From: Streptomyces sp. CB02058
GTDB taxonomy: Bacteria > Actinomycetota > Actinomycetes > Streptomycetales > Streptomycetaceae
Assembly (NCBI RefSeq): GCF_001905505.1
Contig: NZ_LIPG01000004.1
Coordinates: 620,001-684,000 of the forward strand
Length of the DNA: 64,000 bases
Reading direction: 5' to 3'
Made by a program: the position numbers and the translations under genes. Below are positions 40,705-47,582 of the stretch, one piece after another (position 1 is the first letter of the stretch; every line of letters begins with the position of its first letter). Under the pieces are notes generated by a model. The model worked only from the letters and a program-made list of their open reading frames with translations, made no database searches and was not told the origin of the DNA.

Positions 40705-43431
40705 TCAGCTGACGCTGCAGGCCTCACCGCCCAGCGTGAACGCGGACGGCTCGGTGCCGACGGACGTCCCGGTGCCGGTGAAGCCGAAGCCCACCGAGGA
40801 GCCCGGTGCCACCGTGCCGTTCCAGCCGACGTTCTTCGCGGTCACCTTCGCACCGTCCTGCGTGTGGGTGGCGTTCCACATCTGGCCGACCTTCTGGTCC
40901 CCGGGGAAGGTCCAGCCCAGCTGCCAGCCGTTGTAGGCCGAGTCACCCGTGTTGGTGACCGTCACATCGGCCTGGAAGCCCCCGGACCACTGGTTGGTGA
41001 TCGTGTAGGTCACCGCGCACTCCTTGTCCGCCGGGGGGTCCGTCGGGTCCGGAGTCGGTGTGGGGGTCGGCGTGGGGGTCGGTGTGGGGTCCGTGCCCCC
41101 GCCGCCGGTGTCCGAGGACTCGCCGACCTGGATGCCGCGCCCGTTCGTCGAGACGTACACCCGGCCGTAGACCCTCGGGTCGCCGGTGATCGCCGCGCCG
41201 GTCCAGGCCCACTGATGCGCGTCGTCGTTGATCCGCGTCCAGGTCGCGCCCGCGTCGGTGGACCGGAAGATGCCGCGCACCCCGCCGATCTTCGCGCTGA
41301 CGAAGACGGTCTGGTACGAGGCTCCCGACGCGGCCTTGCCGAAGCCGACGCTGTCGGCCTGCTCCACTCCGGAGAACTTCGTGAAGCTCGTGCCGGAGTC
41401 GGTGGAACGCCACAGTCCGTACGTCCCGTTGGCCGCGCCGCCCGCGAACCAGATGTCTCCCTCGGTGCCGGGGAGCGCCTTGAAGCGGACGTTGCCCTCG
41501 GCCGGGAGGCCGGTCGCCTTCGCGGTGAACGTCGCCCCGCCGTCCGTCGACACGTAGAACGTGCCGGCCTTGAATCCGTAGAACTTCTTGGGGTTCTTCC
41601 GGTCCGACTCGACCGTCGCCCCTGCCGGGATACCGGTGGAAGCGGTCCAGGAGTTGCCGTACCCGGTGGTGCGGTGGACGGCCGCGCCCTCCGGGCTCCA
41701 GACGAATCCGCTGCCGTCGGCCGCGGCCGCGACCGTGCCGCCGCCGGTGACCCCGGAGGGCTCGGAGCCCTGGAACCAGTTGGCGCCGTTGTCCGTGGAG
41801 AAGCCGATGTGCGGGGCGGCGTCGGCGTTGCCGACCCGTACGACCGTCCCGGGCGAGGTCTCCGCGAAGTCCAGGCTGGTGGTCGAGTCCAGGTTCGGCG
41901 AGGTGAACATCATCGCGGGCACCGCGTCGAGGTCCGTGTGCCTGAAGCCTCCGATGTCACCGAGCGCGCTGAGCAGCGGCGCGCCCGACGGCGGGCTCGC
42001 CAGGTCGTTGACGGCCGTCTCCTCCAGCCCCTTCACCATGGGGGTGATCTTGAACTGACCGCCGGTGTCCCACGCGGTGAGGTTCTCGGTCCCGAAGACG
42101 GTCGCACCCGTGCCGTACATCATCCGGTTGGAGTCGAAGGGGTCGATCTCCAGCGACTCCGTCATCCAGCCCAGCTTGGGCGCGGTCTCGGGCGGGGAGG
42201 GGTTGGCGCCCCAGCTGAGCCACGGGACCGAGGAGACGTCCTGGGTGTAGCGGTTGGCGCGGTTCGGATAGCTGGTGTAGTCCCACGCCTTCGTCCAGGT
42301 CGCCCCGCTGTCCGTGGACCTGAAGATCTGGGTGTCGGGCCACCAGGAGCTGTAGGCGGTGGCCATCAGTGTGCCGGGCTTCTGCCGGTCGACGGAGAGA
42401 CCGCTGAATCCGTAGTAGGTGTCGGCGAGGGCGACGGGGCTGACGTCCTTCCACGCGCCGGACGCGGTGTCGTAGCGCCAGACCTGTCCCTTGGCGCCGT
42501 CGTACGGGCCGCCGGTGTCGCTCGTCGTCAGATAGAGGTAGCCGGTCGAGGAGTCGAGTACGCCTTTGTGCGCGAGGTACCCGGTCGGCTGGCCCGCGAT
42601 GCGGGACCAGGTGCTGCCGCCGTCCGTGGATCGGTAGACGGTGTTCTCCTTGTCGGCCACGCCGACGTAGATGTTCTTCGTGGCGCTGCCCGCACTGCCG
42701 GAGCGCTCGTCGAAGGTCACCCACACGATGCCCTGGTTGTCGTTGCCGTATCCGCTGGTGTCGGACGGGTCCTGCGCGTAGTTGCCGGGGTTCGGGAAGG
42801 CGGTCACCTCGGACCAGGTGACTCCCGAGTCGGTGGAGCGCCAGAGGCCCTTGCCGCTGGGGGCGCCCAGATACAGCACGGAGTTCTTGTTCGGGTCGAC
42901 CGCGAGCCGCTCCCCCATCCCGCGTCCCGGCATGTTGCCGCCGAGCTTGAAGGGCAGGGTGGTGGCCTTCCAGGAGGCGCCGCGGTCCGAGGAGCGCAGG
43001 ACCGCTCCGTTCGTCGGGTCCCAGCTGTTGGTGTACGTGCCGACCGCCGCGTACACGTTGTCGGGATCGGCGGTGTCCGACGCGAGGCTCACGACCCCGG
43101 ACCAGCCCCATCGGTCCCAGTCCACCCAGTCCAGCAGCGGCTTCCACTGCTTGCCCGACTGGTCCCAGCGGTAGGCGCCGCCGATGTCGGTGCGCGCGTA
43201 GGCGAGGTTCTTCTCGGACCGGTTGAAGACGATGCCGGGCACGAAGCCGCCGCCGTCGATCCGCGCGTTCTTCCAGGTGTAGGTGTCCGCCGCGATGGAC
43301 ACATCCGATGCTTCGGCCGAGGCGGGCCCTTCGTCGGAGCGTGCCACCGCCTGGGTGCCGGTGATCGACAACCCGGCTGTCAGGGCGAGTGCCGCCAGTA
43401 GGGCGGCGATGGGTCTGGCGCTCAAGCGCAC
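40705..43431 (-). CDS. Secreted GH74 xyloglucanase with CBM2
   Basis: 908 residues. Signal peptide (PIAALLAALALTAGLSITGTQA), then a GH74 double seven-bladed propeller (about 45-760) with many Asp-box repeats (RSTDSGATW, RSSDRGASW, STDNGANW) and the active-site segment ARTDIGGAYRWD. A PTPTPT-type linker follows, then a C-terminal CBM2 (CAVTYTITNQWSGGFQADVT...GWQLGWTFPGDQKVGQMWNA) with its bounding Cys pair for cellulose binding. It hydrolyses plant xyloglucan outside the cell. The start is GTG 43431, with GGAGAGGA upstream; the longer open frame crosses the operator and is not coding. A CebR box upstream implies induction by cellobiose. Confidence 0.95.
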   Translation of the reverse strand: MRLSARPIAALLAALALTAGLSITGTQAVARSDEGPASAEASDVSIAADTYTWKNARIDGGGFVPGIVFNRSEKNLAYARTDIGGAYRWDQSGKQWKPLLDWVDWDRWGWSGVVSLASDTADPDNVYAAVGTYTNSWDPTNGAVLRSSDRGASWKATTLPFKLGGNMPGRGMGERLAVDPNKNSVLYLGAPSGKGLWRSTDSGVTWSEVTAFPNPGNYAQDPSDTSGYGNDNQGIVWVTFDERSGSAGSATKNIYVGVADKENTVYRSTDGGSTWSRIAGQPTGYLAHKGVLDSSTGYLYLTTSDTGGPYDGAKGQVWRYDTASGAWKDVSPVALADTYYGFSGLSVDRQKPGTLMATAYSSWWPDTQIFRSTDSGATWTKAWDYTSYPNRANRYTQDVSSVPWLSWGANPSPPETAPKLGWMTESLEIDPFDSNRMMYGTGATVFGTENLTAWDTGGQFKITPMVKGLEETAVNDLASPPSGAPLLSALGDIGGFRHTDLDAVPAMMFTSPNLDSTTSLDFAETSPGTVVRVGNADAAPHIGFSTDNGANWFQGSEPSGVTGGGTVAAAADGSGFVWSPEGAAVHRTTGYGNSWTASTGIPAGATVESDRKNPKKFYGFKAGTFYVSTDGGATFTAKATGLPAEGNVRFKALPGTEGDIWFAGGAANGTYGLWRSTDSGTSFTKFSGVEQADSVGFGKAASGASYQTVFVSAKIGGVRGIFRSTDAGATWTRINDDAHQWAWTGAAITGDPRVYGRVYVSTNGRGIQVGESSDTGGGGTDPTPTPTPTPTPTPDPTDPPADKECAVTYTITNQWSGGFQADVTVTNTGDSAYNGWQLGWTFPGDQKVGQMWNATHTQDGAKVTAKNVGWNGTVAPGSSVGFGFTGTGTSVGTEPSAFTLGGEACSVS

Positions 43432-43488
43432 GGAATCGTCCTCTCCGAGCTGGTCCGCCGCACAGCGGCGGTACGGGACTGACAGAGA

Positions 43489-43502
43489 TGGGAGCGCTCC
43501 CA
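43489..43502 (-). promoter_or_regulatory. CebR operator upstream of the xyloglucanase
   Basis: TGGGAGCGCTCCCA is a perfect 14-bp palindrome identical to the known CebR site in Streptomyces cellulose and cellobiose genes. It lies 58 bp upstream of the GTG, just downstream of a possible -10 (TACCAT on the minus strand), where binding would block transcription. Confidence 0.85.
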
Positions 43503-43962
43503 CAAGGCAACCCGATGGTAGCGCCGCGTGTCGCCCGAGAGAAGGGTGGTGCACACGTTTCATCGGATGAATCAGCCGACCCTCGTTCCGCACCATCCGT
43601 ACACCCGGGCGCCGGGCCCTCCACGTCATCCACGGACGGCAGGAACGCGACACAGCTCCTCCACACCTCCGCACGCATGTGACCCGTAATGCACGGCAGG
43701 CAGGAAAGCGCTCCACAAATGCGCCGCTCGATCACATTCGACGCACCCGAAAAATAGAGCCACACTCATCTTTACGTCGTCGTGAATACCGATACATTCC
43801 GAGCCGGTCCCGCGGAGCACTCGAATCGACGGGTAATTGCCCGGCAAGCGGAATCGAAAAAACCTGCACACGGCGTGCGCACACCGATCACGCACCCCCG
43901 CACGGAATGCCTGGTCCGAACCGGTCCGGGCGTCGTTTGGGGTAGGACTGCCCTACTTGAGG

Positions 43963-43972
43963 GGAGCGCTCC
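43963..43972. promoter_or_regulatory. GGAGCGCTCC palindrome in the long intergenic region
   Basis: A 10-bp perfect palindrome sharing the core of the CebR box but lacking its outer bases, preceded by GTAGG...CCTAC half-sites (43942-43956). It is 220 bp upstream of the peptide gene. The 43503-44193 region has lower G+C than its surroundings and no credible gene. Confidence 0.3.
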
Positions 43973-44127
43973 TGCGACGGTGCGGAATTCATCCGGTGAA
44001 GTTCGTGAAGGATCTGCCCCCACAGAATGAACACTTCTGCACGTACGGCCGTTCAAGCGGCCCGACAACCGCAGATCCGCCTCAGTTCGATTGGCTGTTC
44101 GTGGTGGAGGCGTGCTTTGATCCTGGG

Positions 44128-44181
44128 CCATACGGAGGCCGCACAACGGGTTTCCGTATATAGGCAATTTCCATACGAAGG
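44128..44181 (+). promoter_or_regulatory. Promoter region of the export cluster with repeated boxes
   Basis: CCATACGGAGG (44128-44138) and CCATACGAAGG (44171-44181) flank a related CCGTATATAGG (44154-44164) containing a TATATA/TATAGG -10. TTTCCGTA and TTTCCATA also repeat with a 17-bp period. The last copy supplies the AAGGG ribosome site of the peptide gene. Confidence 0.45.
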
Positions 44182-44193
44182 GCAGCGCTCATC

Positions 44194-44421
44194 ATGAACT
44201 ACACCCCCCAGGTCGAGACCGCCGAGATCTCCGACGCCGACCTCGACAACGTCTCGGGCGGCCTCGTGGGCGGCCTCGTGGGCAACGTTGCCGGCACCGT
44301 CGAGGGCATCGTCCCGGTCGCCGGCGTCGTCGGCTCGGTCACCGGTCTCGTCGAGGGTGCCACCGGCGTGAACACCGGCGCGGTCACCGGTCTGGCCTCC
44401 GGCCTGACCGCCGGTCTCTGA
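44194..44421 (+). CDS. Glycine-zipper peptide precursor with double-glycine leader
   Basis: 75 residues. The leader MNYTPQVETAEISDADLDNVSGG has the acidic helix and Gly-Gly end recognised by C39-peptidase exporters; cleavage would leave a 52-residue core. The core starts LVGGLVGNVAGTVEG and ends TGLASGLTAGL, composed only of small and hydrophobic residues plus two Glu and two Asn. It has no Cys, Lys, Arg, His or aromatic residue. Gly falls at core positions 3, 7, 11, 15; 24, 28, 32; and 35, 39, 43, 47, 51, i.e. runs of GxxxG. Similar leaders in Streptomyces are often called type A2 lantipeptides, but nothing here can form lanthionine. Its neighbours are an HlyD-like adaptor and two ABC exporters. 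Function unknown; probably a membrane-active or self-assembling peptide. Confidence 0.82.
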   Translation: MNYTPQVETAEISDADLDNVSGGLVGGLVGNVAGTVEGIVPVAGVVGSVTGLVEGATGVNTGAVTGLASGLTAGL

Positions 44422-44439
44422 GAGACGGCAGTAACCCGC

Positions 44440-44471
44440 CGAGCCCCGGAACCCGTCGGTTCCGGGGCTCG
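44440..44471 (+). terminator. Hairpin between the peptide gene and the exporter genes
   Basis: A perfect 14-bp stem (CGAGCCCCGGAACC with its complement) and loop CGTC, 19 nt after the peptide stop. It may act as a partial terminator, giving more precursor than exporter. Confidence 0.7.
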
Positions 44472-44504
44472 GTGCCGACCGCTGACAGGTGAGGAAAGAG
44501 TTCC

Positions 44505-45311
44505 GTGCAGTTCCGCCAACAGGCCCTTTCCAAGCTGCAGTCGCCCGAACAGCTCGATCTCCCGGTGCGCTTCGCCCGTCCACAGGGGCTGCTCGTCCTG
44601 GCCGTCACCGTCGCCGTGATGGCCGCCGCGTGCTTCTGGGCCGTCACGGGCTCGGTCGCCAGCACCCTCGACGCGCCCGGCATCCTCACGCACTCACGCG
44701 GCAGTTACATCCTGCAGAGCCCGGTGGCCGGACAGATCACCGAGGTGCTCGCCGACGAGGGCGAGACCCTCCCCCGCGACTCCCCCCTGCTCAAGGTCCG
44801 TACGGAGCAGGGCGAGCGGGTCGTCCGCACGATCGACGCCGGCCGGCTCACCTCGGTGACTGCCACGATCGGCGCCGTGGTCACCACCGGCGCGGACGTG
44901 GCGAGCGTCGAACGGATCGACGGCGCCGACGACCCGCTGGTCGTCCTCCTCTACGTGTCCGGCAGCAGCGCGGCGTCCGTCCCCGTGGGCGCCCCGGTCG
45001 ACCTCACCGTCCAGTCCGTGCCCTCCCAGCAGTACGGGGTGCTGCGCGGCAAGGTGGCCGCGGTCGGCAGGTCCGCGCAGACACAGCAGCAGATCACCCG
45101 CTTCCTCGGCGACGCGCAGCTCGGCAAGGAGTTCTCCCGTGACGGCAGGCCGCTGGCGGTCCTGGTGAGGATCGAGCGGTCGGACTCCACGGAGTCGGGC
45201 TACCGCTGGTCCTCGGCCGAGGGCCCTCCGTACGCGATCGGTTCCATGACCCTGGCCACCGGCTCCGTCCGTCTCGCCGACCAGCGCCCGATCGATTGGC
45301 TGCTCCCGTGA
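44505..45311 (+). CDS. HlyD-like adaptor of the peptide exporter
   Basis: 268 residues. One membrane helix (LLVLAVTVAVMAAACFWAVTG, about 30-52) follows a cytoplasmic N-terminus, then a biotinyl-lipoyl-like region (GSYILQSPVAGQITEVLADE GETL) and a beta-barrel (LLYVSGSSAASVPVGAPVDLTV). The alpha-helical hairpin of Gram-negative HlyD proteins is missing, as in the NHLM-type secretion adaptors of Gram-positives. It probably joins the two ABC proteins downstream in one export complex. GAGGAAAG precedes the GTG start. Its stop overlaps the next gene in GTGA. Confidence 0.82.
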   Translation: MQFRQQALSKLQSPEQLDLPVRFARPQGLLVLAVTVAVMAAACFWAVTGSVASTLDAPGILTHSRGSYILQSPVAGQITEVLADEGETLPRDSPLLKVRTEQGERVVRTIDAGRLTSVTATIGAVVTTGADVASVERIDGADDPLVVLLYVSGSSAASVPVGAPVDLTVQSVPSQQYGVLRGKVAAVGRSAQTQQQITRFLGDAQLGKEFSRDGRPLAVLVRIERSDSTESGYRWSSAEGPPYAIGSMTLATGSVRLADQRPIDWLLP

Positions 45312-47581
45312 CCGCACCGCACCCCTCCCCCACCGCCCAGCAACTGGCGCCCCCCGGCCGCGGCAGACACCGCCCGGAGAGCTCGCCGGGCAACAGGCGG
45401 CGCCCGCGTCCCGCACCGAAGCCCGGGCGGACGAAGACCGTGCGCACCCCCACCGTGCTCCAGATGGAGGCCCTGGAGTGCGGCGCCGCCTCACTGGCGA
45501 TGGTTCTGGGCCACTACGGCCGGCATGTGCCCCTGGAGGAGCTGCGCATCGCCTGCGGCGTCTCACGTGACGGTTCACGGGCGAGCAACGTCCTCAAGGC
45601 GGCCCGGAGTTACGGTCTCCAGGCCAAGGGCATGCAGATGGAACCGGCGGCACTCGCCGAGGTCCAGGGGCCCGCGATCCTGTTCTGGGAGTTCAACCAC
45701 TACGTCGTCTACGACGGAGCGGGACGCCGGCTCGGGCGGCGCGGGGTGTACATCAACGACCCCGACAAGGGGCGCAGGTTCGTCCCCGCCGAGGACTTCG
45801 ACACCAGCTTCACCGGGGTCGTCCTCGTGCTCGAACCGGGCGAGGACTTCCGGCGCGGCGGCCGGAAGCCCGGTGTCCTGTCCGCGATGCCGGCCCGGCT
45901 GCGCGGCACCACGGGCACGATGCTGGCCGCCCTGCTGGCCAGCCTGCTGCTGGTGGCCGTCGGTGCGACGCTCCCGGCCCTGAGCCGTACGTACATCGAC
46001 ATGTTCCTGATCGGTGAACAGACCTCCCTGCTGGGTGTGCTGTTCGCCGCCATGGGCGCCACGGTGGCCCTCACCGTCGTCCTGACCTGGCTCCAGCAGG
46101 CGAATCTGCTGCGCGGGCGCATCATCTCCTCCACGCTCGGCAGCGCGCGCTTCTTCCGGCATCTGCTCCGGCTGCCCGTGACCTTCTTCTCCCAGCGCAG
46201 CCCCGCCGACCTCGTCCAGCGCCTCCAGTCGAACGACGCGGTGGCCGAGACGCTCGCCCGGGATCTGACCGCGGCGGGCGTGGACGGCATCGTGGTCCTG
46301 CTCTACGCCGTTCTGCTGTGGACGTACGATCCGCAGCTGACCGTCGTCGGTGTGGGGATCGCGCTGCTCAACGTGGTCGCGATGCGCATCGTCGTACGAC
46401 TGCGGGCCACCGGCACCCAGAAGCTGCGGGCCGACAGCGCGCGGCTGACGAACACGTCGTACACCGGTCTCCAGCTGATCGAGACGATGAAGGCCACCGG
46501 CGGCGAGAACGGCTACTTCCGCCGGTGGGCGGGCCAGCACGCGACGACGCTGGAGGAGCAGCAGCGCCTCGGGGTGCCGAGCGCCTGGCTGGGTGTCGTC
46601 GCCCCCGCGCTGGCGACGCTGAACAGCGCGCTGATCCTGTGGATCGGTGGTCTGCGGGCCGTCGAGGGGCATCTGTCGATCGGTCTGCTCGTCGCCTTCC
46701 AGGCGCTGGTGACCCGCTTCACCGCGCCGGTGACCCGGCTCAACGGGGTGGCGGGCCGGATCCAGGACTTCGCCGCCGATGTGGCCCGGCTGAAGGATGT
46801 GGAGAACTTCCCGGTGGACGCGCTGTACTCCCGCCCCGAACCCGCCGCGAGCACCCGGCGGCTGAAGGGTCATGTGACGCTGGAGGACATCACCTTCGGC
46901 TACAGCCCGCTCGACAAGCCGCTGCTCACCGGTTTCTCCCTCTCCGTGGGGCCGGGGCAGCAGGTGGCGCTCGTGGGCGGTTCGGGCAGCGGCAAGTCGA
47001 CGGTCTCGCGGCTCATATCCGGGCTCTACAGCCCGTGGGAGGGCACGATCCGGATCGACGGGCAGCGTCTGGAGGACATCCCCAGGGGCGCGCTGGCCGC
47101 GTCCGTCTCCTTCGTCGACCAGGACGTCTTCCTCTTCGAGGGGACCGTCCGGGACAACGTGGCGCTGTGGGACCCCTCGGTGCCGGACGAGGCGGTGGCC
47201 GAGGCCCTGCGGGACGCCGCGCTGTACGACGTCGTGGCCCGCCGTCCCCGTGGCATCCACAGCCGGGTGGAGCAGGACGGCCGCAACTTCTCCGGTGGGC
47301 AGCGTCAGCGCCTGGAGATCGCCCGCGCGCTCGTACGCCGCCCCAGCATCCTGGTGCTGGACGAGGTGACCAGCGCGCTGGACGCCGAGACGGAGCGGAT
47401 CATCATCGACAACCTGCGGCGGCGGGGCTGCGCCTGTGTGGTCATCGCGCACCGGCTGAGCACGGTGCGCGACAGCGACGAGATCGTGGTCCTGGACCAC
47501 GGGACCGTCGTGGAACGCGGCCGGCACGAGCAGCTGGTGGCCGCCGGAGGTCCGTACGCCGAACTGGTCAGGGAGCACTGA
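45308..47581 (+). CDS. Peptidase-containing ABC exporter (C39, NHLM type)
   Basis: 757 residues. The N-terminal C39 peptidase has Cys58 in QMEALECGAASL, His131 in FNHYVVYDG and Asp151 in YINDPDKG, so it should be active and cut the precursor after Gly-Gly. Six membrane helices span about 200-450. The ATPase has Walker A GGSGSGKST, signature FSGGQRQRLEIARAL, Walker B ILVLDEVTSALDAETE and the H-loop VIAHRLSTV. Note Glu then Val after the Walker B Asp, normal for this family. It exports the peptide as it cleaves it. It is translated from GTG 45308 inside the HlyD stop. Confidence 0.93.
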   Translation: MTAPHPSPTAQQLAPPGRGRHRPESSPGNRRRPRPAPKPGRTKTVRTPTVLQMEALECGAASLAMVLGHYGRHVPLEELRIACGVSRDGSRASNVLKAARSYGLQAKGMQMEPAALAEVQGPAILFWEFNHYVVYDGAGRRLGRRGVYINDPDKGRRFVPAEDFDTSFTGVVLVLEPGEDFRRGGRKPGVLSAMPARLRGTTGTMLAALLASLLLVAVGATLPALSRTYIDMFLIGEQTSLLGVLFAAMGATVALTVVLTWLQQANLLRGRIISSTLGSARFFRHLLRLPVTFFSQRSPADLVQRLQSNDAVAETLARDLTAAGVDGIVVLLYAVLLWTYDPQLTVVGVGIALLNVVAMRIVVRLRATGTQKLRADSARLTNTSYTGLQLIETMKATGGENGYFRRWAGQHATTLEEQQRLGVPSAWLGVVAPALATLNSALILWIGGLRAVEGHLSIGLLVAFQALVTRFTAPVTRLNGVAGRIQDFAADVARLKDVENFPVDALYSRPEPAASTRRLKGHVTLEDITFGYSPLDKPLLTGFSLSVGPGQQVALVGGSGSGKSTVSRLISGLYSPWEGTIRIDGQRLEDIPRGALAASVSFVDQDVFLFEGTVRDNVALWDPSVPDEAVAEALRDAALYDVVARRPRGIHSRVEQDGRNFSGGQRQRLEIARALVRRPSILVLDEVTSALDAETERIIIDNLRRRGCACVVIAHRLSTVRDSDEIVVLDHGTVVERGRHEQLVAAGGPYAELVREH

Positions 47582-47582
47582 C

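Noticed and set aside
41030..41100. Short PT-coding repeats near 41040-41090 as a regulatory repeat
   Set aside because: They encode the Pro-Thr linker between GH74 and CBM2, common in secreted cellulases.
38989..43401. A 1470-codon open frame on the plus strand
   Set aside because: It lies opposite the monooxygenase and xyloglucanase genes, whose protein motifs are unmistakable; long antisense frames are normal in very high-G+C DNA.
40705..43716. Xyloglucanase starting at 43716
   Set aside because: The extension crosses the CebR operator and lacks a signal peptide at its start; GTG 43431 has both a ribosome site and a signal peptide behind it.
43503..44193. Small genes in the 690-bp region between the xyloglucanase operator and the peptide gene
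   Set aside because: All frames here lack ribosome sites, Streptomyces codon bias and recognisable motifs; the region is better read as control DNA.
44194..44421. Lanthipeptide precursor (type A2)
   Set aside because: The core has no Cys, so lanthionine rings cannot form, and no dehydratase or cyclase gene is in the cluster.
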